Part shown: positions 1 to 38,059 of the stretch, one piece after another
Layout of the letters: the number at the start of each line of letters is the position of its first letter
Position numbering within the stretch: the stretch's first letter is position 1
NCBI GenBank assembly: GCA_964019155.1
Contig: OZ025242.1
Location: 8,934,821-8,998,820, forward strand
Direction: 5' to 3'
DNA length: 64,000 bases
From: Osedax fenrisi
Lineage: Eukaryota > Annelida > Polychaeta > Sabellida > Siboglinidae
The notes under the pieces: generated by a model
The model's input: only the letters and a program-made list of their open reading frames with translations
Told to the model about the DNA's origin: nothing
The model's database searches: none
Program-made: the position numbers and the translations under genes

Positions 1-640
1 TTATAGAGATATATTGGTTAATGAATTTTGTATAAGCTATATTTTGGTTTAAATTTAATAAATCTAATTAGCTTATATTAATCTCTAAAACCTTACTTTC
101 TAATCAACTTATTTTTAGTCTTACTATCTCGATCAATTTTTATATACAAATTTAAATTATAATAGTCAATATATAGTAATCCCAAGATATTTGTATTAAG
201 ATTTAAACATTTATTATATAAGTGTCTACTGATACGCCTTGACCTTGACCTTATTGACTTATATACTGCTATATAATACTGTTTAATAGGGTGTAGAAGC
301 TTCCGTTATGTATCGCATACGTGTACTTTATGTGTCAGCATCAGCATCAACATCATCATTATATAATCGCAATATGTTTATATCGTCATTTATATACATT
401 TTACGGGTTTAACTATGGGACATTTGTCCCGTCCGTGTTTAACTCGTGAAATTGCATCTCGTCCCGCATTTCTCATTGGCTAGTCCTAACTTCTCCAAAT
501 CTCAATCTCGCATACACACACACATACATACACATACATATACCGTACGTCATCTTACCACTCCGGTACAATCTTTACGGCCGCGCTACTGAACGATGGC
601 ACGCTCTACAATGGCTTAGGATGATAGCACTCGCGTGAAT
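1..640. other. AT-rich flank, no gene seen
   Basis: Nothing coding is recognisable on either strand here. There is a short imperfect CA/TA stretch near 511-540. Base composition becomes less AT-rich toward 570, ahead of the proline-rich candidate segment. Confidence 0.6.
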
Positions 641-665
641 AGATAATGATAACGCCAGCTGTTCA

Positions 666-841
666 ATGTTTTCAGCGCAGCCACCGTTACCGGAAGCAAG
701 AGCTCTGCAACCGGAGGTAAGAGCTCTGCAACCGGAGGTACAAGCTCCGCCCAGAAGTAAAAACGTCGTTCTGAGAAAAGCTCCACAGCCCCCCACCGCC
801 GCCCACACCACCCTCACATCGACGAGATCATTACAACACAG
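666..841 (+). CDS. Candidate proline-rich exon, possibly N-terminal linker of the OCRL-like gene
   Basis: An open frame begins at an ATG (666), or after a TTTTCAG acceptor at 675, and encodes a P/Q/A/S-rich stretch. A 24 bp direct repeat near 690-760 gives a repeated ALQPEVRALQPEV motif. The repeat unit contains GGAG|GTAAGAG, a donor-like sequence. A donor CAG|GTTCCA at 841 would leave two bases, which fit the one-base start of the next candidate at 916 (intron 74 nt). OCRL/INPP5B proteins have a proline-rich linker between the PH and phosphatase domains, so membership is possible. There is no homology I can name; the call rests on composition and phase. Confidence 0.28.
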
Positions 842-915
842 GTTCCAGCAGCCTCCCTCCGGCTCGTCATCTTATTCTAATCCTATAATCATCACTTCCT
901 TCATCCACTTATTAG

Positions 916-1000
916 AGATCGTGTGATACCATCGATACCTTCAGTGGATAGTCTGTCTAAACCGACCCCTCCACCGCGTAACACTAATATCAAATATCAG
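916..1000 (+). CDS. Candidate proline-rich exon 2
   Basis: Follows an ATTAG acceptor and ends at CAG|GTTCGT. The frame reads about 28 residues including VDSLSKPTPPPRN. It ends in phase 0, compatible with the candidate at 2244. Composition is much less AT-rich than its surroundings and resembles a flexible linker. Assigning it to the downstream phosphatase gene is inference from phase and strand only. Confidence 0.3.
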
Positions 1001-1394
1001 GTTCGTGCGCTGACCCGGAACTGTTTGTATGTTCGAATACTTATACTCTTAATTACATTCAATAATATAACTAGGAGATATGTGAAAATTGTTCGTACAT
1101 ATTTTGTAATACCTTCTCAATATTTCTTTTGTATAAAATCTTTATTATATTTTTATGCTATCGTATTTAAACCTTTAAATTTATATTTTTATTGTTTTCA
1201 ATCAGCGTATTCTACATTTAATTTGAGAAACTTATATTATAATCATACTACATATTAATGTAATTCCGCAAATTTGTATTGAAGCTTGCTCCTAGAATAT
1301 TTATAATTGAAATTCGACTTTATTTTATATTAAATATGCTATGTTACTTACTTGTTATCCCGTGACTCGTAAATCGTAATGGGAATCAATTACG

Positions 1395-1803
1395 CCAGAG
1401 TAACACAATTTCTCCAGTCGTCTCTCCGTTCATGCACATCTTTAATCAAATAATTAACATCCTTCTTTGTCCATTTAACAATGTTATCTATCCGTTTTTG
1501 TTTTGGGCGACCTCGATTTTTTGAACCTTCAACCGCCACTTGCATGATTATTTTGCACAAATTATGATGTCAGGATATATGTCCAAACCACTTTAATTTG
1601 CGTGGCTTTATTGTTTGCACGGTTCGTAGTTACCTATTAATTCGATAATTACGTTACAGTCGAACATGTTTGTTTTCATCTCTTGATATGTAATACTGAG
1701 TAATTTCCTATTCGATTTATTTTAAAAAGCTTGTATTTTCTTTTGCATGGCTGCATTTATCGTCCATGTCTCGCATCCATAAGTAAGGATCCATAATACA
1801 AGA
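1395..1803 (-). pseudogene. LINE ORF2 C-terminal relic
   Basis: The reverse strand, read in pieces with frameshifts, gives TYGCETWTINAAMQKKIQ, then LKWFGHI, then RGRPKQKRIDNIVKWTKKD and a final DDWRNCVTLA followed by a stop. This series (YG.ETW; KWFGH; GRP+..W.D) is the familiar C-terminal tail of non-LTR retrotransposon ORF2 proteins of the RTE/CR1/jockey type. Stops and frameshifts between the blocks make it a dead 5'-truncated copy. The family level is not resolved. Confidence 0.8.
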
Positions 1804-2170
1804 GAACGATGCTATGTACAAATGATTATAGACTAGTTACATATATTGAGGATATAACTATGTTAATGTTGTAATCAATAGAGGAACTATAGTTATTATC
1901 TATAGTAATTATCTATATTATTAGTATATTAAATAATGTATACACATTTTTACAAGTAATATATGAACAAATAAAATGTTATAATTTTATTTAAATGTAG
2001 ACTATTATTGATGTTATTTTCATTGAATGATGAATCACCCTAGTATTTATATTGATATGCTAATTACCTTATTAGAAGTAAAGGAACATTAATTAATTTA
2101 AAGATTGGAACTTGGATAATGTGATATATTATTATTTATGATTACTATTATTAAATATTATATAATTTCT
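1804..2170. other. AT-rich, nothing recognised
   Basis: No coding potential or structured repeat is apparent between the LINE relic and the CA repeat. Confidence 0.5.
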
Positions 2171-2229
2171 ACACACACCCACTCACACACACACACACAC
2201 ACCCACACACACACACCCACTCACACAAT
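2171..2229. repeat. (CA)n microsatellite, interrupted
   Basis: Runs of CA broken by CCCACTCA-type interruptions. It lies just upstream of the candidate exon at 2244. Confidence 0.8.
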
Positions 2230-2243
2230 CACATAGATACCAG

Positions 2244-2291
2244 ACCAGTGTAATAACAAGTCGCTTCAAGGCAGCAAGGACACAACAGATC
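2244..2291 (+). CDS. Candidate linker exon 3
   Basis: After a CCAG acceptor the frame reads TSVITSRFKAARTQQI to a possible donor ATC|GTAGGA at 2292. The frame stays open to a stop at 2346 and would add a polyproline run (GKPPPPPLPLP). With the donor at 2292 it starts and ends in phase 0, matching the phase-0 start of the first confident exon at 4827. The non-AT-rich, proline-rich composition fits an OCRL-type linker. Function is not demonstrated. Confidence 0.3.
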
Positions 2292-2636
2292 GTAGGAAAA
2301 CCACCACCACCACCACTACCACTACCAGCAACGATAATATGTTTGTAACTATATATCTCTGATCTATATATGATCATCAGCTTGCATCCCCCGCCAATCT
2401 AATAGTAAGTCACTTATCAATACCGCAGTATTCGACTATAGTAAACTTCTTAGTCAAGAATGTAATCTATTTGTGCTTATATTAGTGATGTAATCACAAT
2501 TACGATTACCCGTTTATGCTTATTGTTTACGTACTGTACTAGCAGTTCAGATGACTATACACTACAGTATACTATATGTATACTATAGTATATACTACAC
2601 TATACTATATGTGTATATATATACGGACTATTACCA

Positions 2637-3250
2637 AGGACAGGACATCTGGGTCTAACTAGGGGCGCTGCAACAGGGGGGTGACGTGGGAGGATATGTC
2701 CCCCCCCCACCTTATAATCTAGGGGGACCTTCTATGTATTGGCCCACCCCAACTTTTACCACCACATTTATTTCGATTGGTTGGTCTCCCCCCTACATAC
2801 ACACCATCGTTCCAACGCTGCCCCTACTGCTGATGCATATTTTGTGAAATTATTATTATTTTAGCTCGAGTGATTTTATCTAACTTGTCCAGGAGTATAC
2901 ATTTTAATTTTATACACAAATAAATGCAAAAACTTGTTTTTAAATCAATGATTTAATATGATTATGTTAAATTCATAATATAATTTAATACACATTTTAT
3001 TACGCGGAATGTAAAAATTAATAATATAAAAAAAACATTAAATTTAAACCTGATTTATAAATACTTTTTACGTTTTAATAAAATATTTATATAGAAATAC
3101 GAAATTAAATATATGAATGCATTTTATTTTACGTATATTTATATCTTTGATTCAAACAATGATATCATTGAAATATAATTAATATACCACTAAAAATTAT
3201 TAAGTTCCTAGTAAGAAATTAACCATTGCAGATAGCGAGCTGAAGTCCTT
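2637..3250. mobile_element. Non-autonomous element, family with GGACAGGACATCT end, copy 1
   Basis: Begins AGGACAGGACATCT and ends near GAAGTCCTT. The body from the CTCGAGTGATTTTATC motif onward matches a second copy at about 28751-29200 in the same orientation. Copy 1 is interrupted by a TAGGGGCG MITE at 2660-2826, so it is older than that insertion. No coding capacity is seen and the class is unknown. Confidence 0.6.
2660..2826. mobile_element. TAGGGGCG MITE, copy 1 (nested)
   Basis: About 167 bp with ends TAGGGGCGCTGCAAC and the inverted GCTGCCCCTA, and an internal body including GATTGGTTGG. Three other copies lie at 32031, 33154 and 35521. TA at both ends suggests a TA target site. It is inserted inside the GGACAGGACATCT element. 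Confidence 0.75.
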
Positions 3251-3785
3251 GTTACTACTATTGAATGTAATAATGTAACTCTATTTATAGTCTATTTCAA
3301 TAAGTTACTTATTTCTATATGTTTGATTATTTATTAATTTTAATATAAATCTATAAATAATTGAATTTTTTTATAAATGAAATATTGTTTTTAAATATCC
3401 TATTTCCCTTAATTATTTATAGATATTTAAACTTATATTTTATATTGTCTATTTTGCATTGCTATTTTATATATTAATAAATATAAATAATTATACTATA
3501 GTTATTAATCAAATGAATAAATATATATTAATAATTATTAAAGGAACATTTGTTTTTTTATAATTTTTTTATTGTAGATCTACAACATATGAAAAATAAT
3601 CTTTTTATAAGTCTTTAAATCATGTTTCTATGATAAATATAACTTATAAAATACAAATTTTAAACAACAATAAGAAAATTAATTATAACAGTATAAAGAT
3701 ATTACTAGTATAATATATATTATATTAATTGTAACCATGTATTTATTTAACCATATATATATATATATATATAATAAAACATTAA

Positions 3786-3826
<41 letters not shown>

Positions 3827-4395
3827 TTAGAAAGTAGAATAACAAATAAAAATGCCATTGATATTTTAAATATCATTAACTTTAGATTCAATTTACACAG
3901 AATCATGTTTATTCACCAATCACGAACATATAATGTATGATACTTTTTTATAATTCATATTTTTACTTAAAATTGTATATATAGTTAAGAAAACATATTT
4001 ATAATAAATAGTTTCATTTGTATTTATAAAAATATATACAGAAATAATTTAAATTAAACAATATAGCAAGAAACTGTGCATTTTTCTTTTAAAATAATTA
4101 AGGGGTATCACCATGGGACGGCCATTTTATTAAATTTAAAAATTGTTTTTTGTTATATAAAAATGACATTTATATCTATAATCCTAGAGACAAAAAAAAA
4201 TAAAAAATATATATTTTACATGTATAATAATAGACATACTTTGATGTTATTTTATTTTTTCCACCAATTTTATAAAATCCAATACATCGTAATTATACTT
4301 TTTAATATTGTCTCTCTGGAATTGTGCATACATATGTTATTTATATATTGCAATCCAGGAACTTAGATGAAGTTTTCACTTATAACCTTATATAT
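3251..4395. other. Very AT-rich stretch
   Basis: Contains short (TA)n at about 3752-3772 and 3790-3818. The open frames here are AT-rich and show no recognisable protein. Confidence 0.5.
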
Positions 4396-4475
4396 ATGGC
4401 TCTAATGTCCCTTCGAAGCCACTCTCATGTTAAAGCATCCATTGTTTTAATGAGAGCCGATCATTAATTATATAC
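4396..4475 (+). repeat. Dispersed short repeat, copy 1
   Basis: The segment from TGGCTCTAATGTCCCTTCGAA to AATGAGAGCCGAT matches the reverse complement of 31661-31735. It has the inverted ends GGCTCT and AGAGCC, suggesting a small fold-back repeat. Confidence 0.55.
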
Positions 4476-4534
4476 AATTATATAAGATCACTTCTAAATA
4501 ATACTTTAAGACCCATTTTAAAAAATTATTTAAT

Positions 4535-4610
4535 GGTCCGGAGGAGGCTCGAATCCGCGTCCTACTGCTTGTGTGTCTGACGCCTTATCCATGCACTGAG
4601 CCACACAGGC
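4535..4610 (-). repeat. tRNA-derived SINE head
   Basis: On the reverse strand the sequence carries an A-box-like TGGCTCAGTGCATGG and a B-box-like GGATTCGAGCC, and ends GGACCA. Acceptor-stem halves do not pair, so it is not a functional tRNA gene. A related piece lies at 24170-24213, same strand. This is the pattern expected of a tRNA-derived SINE with an internal pol III promoter. Confidence 0.6.
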
Positions 4611-4826
4611 AGTTGTTAAATAACTATATATCAATGAGATGTTAATGTAATTATAAAGTTTCCCTAAACATGGTAATATTTAAGAGTCTTTACGAAGTAT
4701 AATAAGATTAAAGAATTGAGTGTAATGGTTGATTGACGGATGCCTAAAGTGGCTCCATCTTGCATCTTTAAATTCCACCCCATTCCAATTACACGATTCG
4801 TCGAATATAATATAGCTCTCTAATAG

Positions 4827-30124
<25,298 letters not shown>

Positions 30125-30195
30125 ACTTTTATATACATCTTTGTTATACATCTATTATATAGACATCGTTATGTAATATTTAACTATTATTTATA

Positions 30196-30239
<44 letters not shown>

Positions 30240-30345
30240 TTGTGTATGTATATATGTATGTATTTATTTTATATTTCATATTTATATTGTACATATAACC
30301 ATGTTATTTACTATATAGGATATATTTCAACGATATTTTGTGATG

Positions 30346-30379
<34 letters not shown>

Positions 30380-31655
30380 ATGTTGTTTTGATGCAAACAT
30401 TTACCTTTTTTTGTATATTATATTTGTTATTTTTTATAATCATCAAAAATGTTAAAATACATAGTTATAAATGCAATAATAATTGCAATATTTTGTATCG
30501 AATAAAGTATTATTATTAGTAATATATTACATTAATAAATTCTATTAAAACAGGAGTTGTACGTGTACATGCTATTTTAACATAAATGTAAAACAAATAC
30601 TAGTGTACATTGAAATCTTCATTTTAAATTCAATAAACATTAATCGTGTTTATATACATATAAACATTAAATACATACCAATTTATTTAGATTTAATTTA
30701 GACTAAATTTATGATGGGGTGCGGTTATTTTGTAGCTAGTTATAAAGATATCACATAGCACTCCCTATCTAAGCTATGTAATTATTTAAAATAGTTCTTA
30801 TATCAACCACTAGATGAATACACATGTTTTATTATAAGTTATAACTACTATTAATAATTCTTAATGTAATTAATCTAATTATTAGACTAATATACTTTTG
30901 ATATTATAATTAATATATGAATTATATTTAAAAAAATATATATTCAAATTACGACATTTTTACAGTAATGACAGTTTACATTTAAATAACAATGTCTGAA
31001 TCAATCTACTTTTGACCTTGACAAATTTAGTAACATTTTTATGAATTCACTTGATATCTCCAAATAATATTTTGATGGAACTCTTTTCAATAATAACCGA
31101 ATTATTAAATATATCTTAATTTGAGATTATAATATGGTATTTGTTTTTGAATTTACATGTAAATAGATATGAAATCTACAAATAGATTTTAGTTCTACCC
31201 GTCACATTTGAGCTAGTTCGTTTTTATTTCAATAATGCGGTCGAGTGAACCAACTTTCTTTCGGAAAATCTTTGCTATAACTATAGTTATACGAATATTT
31301 CTCTGAAATATTTATTTCTAATTTCTCATTAGCTTTGATTTATGATTTCAAAATAAAGATAAACAATATATTAAGTAATCTATCTAATTAATTATGCGTA
31401 ATCGTATTTTCAGTACGTATAAAGATTAGTACTAGTTAAGGATTATTATCTATTAACCTTCACTGTATATAGATGTTTCCGTTATATACTAATATATACA
31501 ATAGCATCATTGGTCAGAAATAGTATAGGGATATGACTCACTATGTATGTGCTCATTAATAATTAATCATTAGTAATCTATATGATATCACATTAGTTCT
31601 CTGTAATAATAGCATTAATATCATTAATATCATACATATGTAATTGTATATAAAA
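30125..31655. other. Probable 3' UTR then AT-rich intergenic DNA
   Basis: (TA)n at 30197-30227 and 30348-30376. No gene is recognised on either strand. Confidence 0.5.
30501..30506 (+). terminator. OCRL: Likely poly(A) signal AATAAA
   Basis: A canonical AATAAA about 380 nt after the stop, with a second in an AATTCAATAAAC context near 30631. In such AT-rich DNA the hexamer occurs often by chance. Confidence 0.35.
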
Positions 31656-31660
31656 TAATA

Positions 31661-31735
31661 ATCGGCTCTCGTTACACCCATGGATGCTTTAACATGAGAG
31701 CCGCGGCTTCGAAGGGATATTATAGAGCCATTTGA
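31661..31735 (-). repeat. Dispersed short repeat, copy 2
   Basis: ATCGGCTCTCGTTACACCCA... to ATAGAGCCA is the reverse complement of the repeat at 4396-4475, about 75 bp. Confidence 0.55.
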
Positions 31736-32030
31736 TAATAAGTTATAAATTCAAATGAGGTCATGGATTGGAAGAAATAACCCCACCACAATTAAAATAT
31801 ATATATTATACGTTCTTGCGGTTTGAAATGAAATTAATCATTTAGAACTAGTTTACTAGTCTCCAGCCCTACACAAACCTATATAGGATTATTGGCTACG
31901 TATATTTGTAAAGCTACTACGATAGGCAATATCTATACCATTCATGTTTGTACGAGTATAAACTCTTCTAAACAAATATAATATTCAGTAAATCTATTGT
32001 AATTACCGTTACAAATTTAGATAGTGATCT

Positions 32031-32198
32031 TAGGGACGCTGGAACGATGGTGTGTATGTAGGGGGGACCAACCAATCGAAATAAATGGTGTGGTAAAAGT
32101 GGGGGGGGGACCAATACATAGGAGGTCTCCCTATATTTTAAAGTGGGGGGGGGGACATATCCCCCCTTCCCCCCCCCCCCCCCGTTGCAGCGCCCCTA
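32031..32198 (-). mobile_element. TAGGGGCG MITE, copy 2
   Basis: Inverted relative to the copy at 2660. Ends TAGGGACGCTGGAACG and GTTGCAGCGCCCCTA. The C/G runs are expanded. Confidence 0.75.
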
Positions 32199-32439
32199 AG
32201 TGATCTACATTTCAATCATGGAAGTGATCGCACGATGGCCGTACTTGACCTACATGGTCACTTCTATTAATAACTTAATAATATCTGTACTGCAGGTAGC
32301 TGAATATCTGCTATCCTGCTCACTGTACTTAACTCGATTCTATGAAGAATTCGTGTACAATACAATTTACTCTAGAGTTAGTGAATGTATTCATGCTTTA
32401 GTAAGATGAAAAGAGAGTTTATTCTGATATATTATAGAG

Positions 32440-33085
32440 GTAATAATTAGAGGTACGCATAATTGTGGATATTGGATTGAGAGAGACGGATTAGAATTAA
32501 ACGTAATTCCAAGAGCGGTGATAGATGAAGAAAGTTGGATGAAGGTTAGAAGGTTGGTAATGATTGATGATGGATCAGTAGTGGGTATAGATCTTCTAAG
32601 GATAATAGAATCTGTGTTGATAGGTTCCGAGACAGGTGTATGAGAATGTTAAGAGAACCATGTAACGATATCATCAATTCACGTTCATGTAGATTAGTAG
32701 TGTAGAAGCAATGGAGAGAGAATCAGATGGAAGATATAGATAGATATGAAGGTCATCGGCGTAGAGATGATGATGGATTGATGAATATTTAGAAGAAATA
32801 GATTTAAGGGAAGAATGTATATGAGGAAAAGTAAGGGACCGAAGTACAATGCATTGGGGATATGAACCGTGTGTCTTGAAGAAAGAAACATATGTTAAGT
32901 TAACTTACTAATTATTAATCTCTATACCCTAAAGCTTTATTTAAGTCTTTATACAATATTCTCAATGGGCTATAAAGGACATTAACTTGGCCATGTATGC
33001 ATATACGATCGTAGTAAGGACATCATGATTAAGTGTATCAAATGCACTTGATAAATAAAAATTAATATCAATCATGAATCATCAT
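32440..33085 (-). pseudogene. Non-LTR reverse transcriptase fragment
   Basis: Reading the reverse strand from about 33075: LSSAFDTLNHDVL, then (after frameshifts) FGPLLFLIYILPL, then LYADDLHIYL. These are reverse-transcriptase blocks of jockey/CR1-type LINEs (LDLSAAFDT.DH..L; G..LGPLLF..YI; YADD). YADD at about 32751-32766 is the catalytic motif but lies in a different frame from the preceding block, so the copy is dead. Confidence 0.8.
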
Positions 33086-33153
33086 TCAAGATTAATATCG
33101 GCTATGATATTAATATCTCCACTCCGTCTCTTTACTACGCTGAGGCAAATAAG

Positions 33154-33304
33154 TAGGGGCGCTACAACAAGGGGAGAAGGAGTGGACAAGTCACCCCCAC
33201 TTTAAAATCTAGGGGGACCTCCTATGTATTGCCCCCCCCACTTTTATCACAACATTTATTTTTATTGGTTGGTCCCCACATACAAAATCGTTCCAACGTC
33301 CCTA
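33154..33304 (+). mobile_element. TAGGGGCG MITE, copy 3
   Basis: Starts TAGGGGCGCTACAAC and ends GTTCCAACGTCCCTA. Same orientation as the copy at 2660, slightly shorter. Confidence 0.7.
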
Positions 33305-33399
33305 CAAATAAGTACTCTGGTAAGTATCAATAATATCATTGGTGGTTATATATATATAGTCACTGACTTGTTTACAACAACACGTTCAATAAATGTGTC

Positions 33400-33760
33400 C
33401 TAACAGTAATAACCTCATAATAGCAACATAATAGCATCATTTTATCGTCAATGGATAATATATATATATATATATATATTAATATAGCCTCAGATTTTTA
33501 CATTGTGGTATTATGTTGCCATATAAAGTCTATTATGCTGCTATTCATTTATAATGCTATTATTCTGATATTATGTTGCTATTATTAGAATAGCAACATA
33601 ATAGCAGCATAATATACTTTTAAAATTAATAGCAGTATAATAATAGCATAATATACTTTTAATGGCAACATAATAGCACCATTTTAACATGTGAGGTTAT
33701 TAGATATGCTATTATGCTGCTATTATGAGGTTATTAATGTTAGCAGGGAAATGACAGAAC
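33400..33760. repeat. Imperfect direct and inverted repeats of ATAGCAACATAATAGC
   Basis: Motifs TAGCAACATAATAGCA and the inverted TGCTATTATGCTGCTATTAT recur several times. It also holds a (TA)n at 33463-33479. Potentially a fold-back structure of about 340 bp. Confidence 0.55.
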
Positions 33761-35520
33761 TCAGAATCAGTTTTATCTGGGAGTTTATTAGCATGTATAT
33801 CATATTAATATGCGTGTATTAAATATATATATATATATATATAAAATATGCGAATAGGTGAACATGTATAATACAAATATAATAATAAAAATCCATAAAA
33901 ATAATAAAGAAAACTCTAGTTTTCCCATATTATGATTGGAAAAAAAACATAAATTCAGTTCGAAAAATAAAACAACTTTGTATTCCTTATTATTATAAAC
34001 AATTTAATGGGGATGCTATTTATAATACAATTTAAATATATACGAAAACGAATTATATTGATTATCAATTGTATCCTTTATGGAATTTAACCATGAAATT
34101 TAATTATGGGAATTTAATTATGAAATTATAAATTACTCGCTAGGATATGTTAAATATTTTACTCGCTAGGATATATTTAATATTTTATTTAATTTCATAG
34201 AATTTTTAATATTGACCTGACAACCAAATATTTTAAAACAAATAATGTTTTTTTTATTATCTTTTGTAATTTCTATATATTTCAAAGATGTGAATCGCTA
34301 ATAAATAAACAGAATGGTTATATTATAATAATTATTATCATACAAAATTAACTATAATTATTATAATAATTATTAAATATCCTATTAATTTAATAATTAA
34401 ATTAATAATTAATATATCTTAATATATTATTATAATTATTATATCCTAATAATAACTATTTAATATTATATATTATTATATAATAATATTATATTATATA
34501 ATTATATTATTATTATAATAATAATTATATTATATATTAAAATAAATATATAATTATTATAATGAGTTAAAGTTTAACCTATGTAATTTATTTAACGGTT
34601 AACTTAACCTAACCAATTACATTATCTTAATATAATCTTTACTATAGATTAATATTAAACATTAATATTAGACTTTACTACCTAAATTAATATTAAACAA
34701 AAATATTTTTTATAAATAATACATCTATGCATATATCATAGATTTATAGTTTACAAAACTTAACAAAACTTTGTAAACTATAAATCTATGGCATATATAC
34801 ATGAATGCTTTCGCAGTGAAATACACAAAGTCAAATAGTATTTTGACTCAAATACACACTTAAAATAAATTTTATGCAAGCATCAGAAATATATGTATTT
34901 ATTATTTGTTTGGATTTAAGTATTGCCACCTAGTGTATATATATAGCATTATTATTATAAATATTGAATAATTAAAATGTACATGCCTATGTAATATAAG
35001 AAATTCTAATTATATTAGTAACTATTACATTATTGTATGATGCGTACTATATTATATAATACTAACTTATTACTGTTATTTATTCAGATACCATAATGTT
35101 TATATTAATATTACAATTATTATAATAAGTTTAATTTATTTGTATGACCTATCATTATGTCCTACATACAGGTTTTCGATGTTTCAACTGTAAGTGATTT
35201 GGATGTACTACATACCTACCTTCCAAGGACGAGCTCGATATCATCAGTGTTTTCTGTGGAAAATGTCTGAAATTGTTCATATACAATTAATATTGTATAA
35301 AATGCGAGAGTTAATTATTATTTAAAACGTAGAGCGCGAGAGCGAGTTAGATTATATTTAATATTTATACCCAAAACTTAATATCATACGTACGTATTCA
35401 CCTTACCATGTCCTTCTTGCTCGGCATTGGTTTCGTTCACAAATCACTTGCCACTCCGTACGCATACTAGCAGTAGGTTCTCTCTACCAGAGTGTGTTGC
35501 CGAGACCAACGTCTAAAGAA
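33761..35520. other. Very AT-rich intergenic DNA
   Basis: Dominated by TAAT/TTATA words (34320-34560). A TAGATTTATAGTTTACAAA...TTTGTAAACTATAAATCTA inverted repeat at about 34738-34790 is a perfect-looking hairpin with a short loop. No gene is seen. Confidence 0.55.
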
Positions 35521-35666
35521 TAGGAGTGCAACAGGGGGGGACAGGGGTATGTCCCCCCCACTTTAAAATCTATGCGGACCTCCTATGTATTGCCCCCCCC
35601 CCCACTTTTATCACAACATTTATTTTGATTGGTTAGTACATACACACCATGGTTGCAACGCCCCTA
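35521..35666 (+). mobile_element. TAGGGGCG MITE, copy 4
   Basis: Starts TAGGAGTGCAACAGG and ends GTTGCAACGCCCCTA, with the shared internal CTATGTATTG and GATTGGTTAG. Confidence 0.7.
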
Positions 35667-36149
35667 CTAAAGAATAGTATGTGGCAACACCGATGCTGAT
35701 ATAACCCTGCACGAGTAACCCCGCACGGGTGGCTGACCTGTACTACGTCATCAAAGAGCATCCACGATTCTGTCCCTCACCGCTAATTGATTATTCGCAG
35801 CTAACCACTATATCTAGTATAATATATAGGTTAGTTAAATATAACTATATACAAATTATTTATATATATATATATGAATAATATAAATTATCATAAATAG
35901 TTTTTTAATAGTATTCTGGAAATTTTTGCAGCTATCATACATTAGTTATATATATACATTAATATATTAATAATGTGTTAAATATTAAATATATTAAATT
36001 ACATATAATAGTATTATAAACCTTGTATTTGAATATATATAACGTATTAATCTGGAGTATAATTATAATACATCTATAATTATTTTCTGAAGGAAAGATA
36101 TCACATATGCGAAAACGCATAATTCGATAGGTAGCCAGTGATCTCGTAC

Positions 36150-36457
36150 GAGGTAATTTCAGACTAGGTAATCTCATACGATTTATGAAACTTAGTTTAT
36201 TCTAAAAGTATTGTATATAAATTTGACATTATAGTTATCTTAAATTGTTTGAATTTCGACTTTATAGTCATTATTTATATACATATATGTATGTATATAT
36301 TATATTTGTAATCAGTAATTTATAATTGAATAAAATATTCGAATAATAATTGTATAATTATGAAATACACTTGATTTTACAAGTCATACGAGATTACTTA
36401 AAAAGTCTTTCGAGATACTAATGAGTCATACTAGATTACCTCGTCCGAAATAACCTC
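36150..36457. repeat. Fold-back element with about 32 bp arms
   Basis: The left arm GAGGTAATTTCAGACTAGGT + AATCTCATACGA pairs with the right arm around 36424-36456 (AGTCATACTAGATTACCTCG + TCCGAAATAACCTC). Further CATACGAGATTAC copies lie between. Just left of it, GAAGGAAAGATATCACATA resembles a MITE family 1 end. Confidence 0.5.
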
Positions 36458-37139
36458 TCACGTTATTACTGGCATTCATTCGATACACCTACTGTATTAG
36501 TTTTATATATTGTTATCGGAACAAAAAATACATTAGATTTTGTATCTGACACGTAATTTAAAAATAGAAATTTTAGATATAAATTATATTTTTTTTTAAC
36601 AAAAGTAAGCGTTCTTCACACTTATATATTGTTTCAATGTAATATTCAATTTAAAACAAATTACTTATGAAATTAATAAGATATTTGTATATATGTGATA
36701 TTGAGATAGGAATTTAGAAACATCAACTGCAAGTTTGTTTACCATTTGAATTATAATTCAGTGATTAGTAACTATATAAATACTATATGATATATACTCA
36801 GCCACCTATGAATATAGGTTACTACTAATTACGTTGAGTGGATATGGAGCAATATATCTTATTTTCAAAATATTAGACATCTAACTTATTAATTATTTAA
36901 AATATTATATTTAATCATTTTCAATATTAACCTATTTGTTAACTTCATATATACCACAATTTAATTTGACATTTTTAAAAAATAAATAATTGTTATAAAC
37001 TAATTGTTGAAATATTATTATTTTAAATATAATTAAAAGATTAATATTATATAATAATTATATAAATATTATAGGATATAAATATTATATTTTTTAAAAT
37101 ATTTTTAGAATATTAAAAAAAATATATTTTGAAATATTT

Positions 37140-37985
37140 GTAGTATACTAGAAAATCAGAATCATAAATAGCCATAATTAATAAATAATAGATGGGCAAA
37201 ATATCAAACAATGAGTAAAGCAGGGTTGGGTACGGCAAGCATTTCCAAATAAGGAATAGTTACAATTAATAAATGATAGATAGGAAAATAATAAAAAACT
37301 TTGCAACCCCAGTTTTGGTTTGGGTTTTCAACATTTATTTAAAACATATTTTGTATTATTTGAAATATTTGTTGTATTTTTTACAAATTTTTTAAATATT
37401 AAAAAAAATATGTTTTTACATTTGTTTGTATTTTAGATAAACTTTATTTAATTGTATATACTAGAAATGTAGAATCAGGAATAGATCTAATTAATAAATA
37501 ATAAATAGGCAAACAATCAAAAACCGATAAATGTCGGGTCGGGTACTGTTTGGGTTTGGGTTTAAGTTTGAGTTTTCGACATTTTTTGTATTATTTTAAA
37601 TATTTGTTGTATTTTTAGAAATTATATAATTTAGCATAATAATGAATAGCTATAATTAATAAAAATAAATAGACAAACAATCAAAAACCTAGCAACGTAG
37701 GGTCGGGTACGGCTACTAATATGTTGAAATATTTTTTTTTTATTAAATTATATTTTTACAAATATTTTTAGACACTTTTTTAAAATATATTTTGTAATAT
37801 TTTAAATTATTTTTGTATATACCAAAAATTATTACGAATAAATCTTAAAAATTAACAACGCTGGGTCTACATCGGATACAGTTAGAATTAATAAATATTA
37901 GTTAGAACAAAAATTAAAGATTAGCCATACATAATCGGAATAGCTATAATTAATAATAGATATGAAAATAATCAACGTACGGCTA

Positions 37986-38059
<74 letters not shown>

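Noticed and set aside
4535..4610. Functional tRNA gene on the reverse strand
   Set aside because: Acceptor-stem halves do not pair and no proper anticodon arm is formed; better explained as a SINE head.
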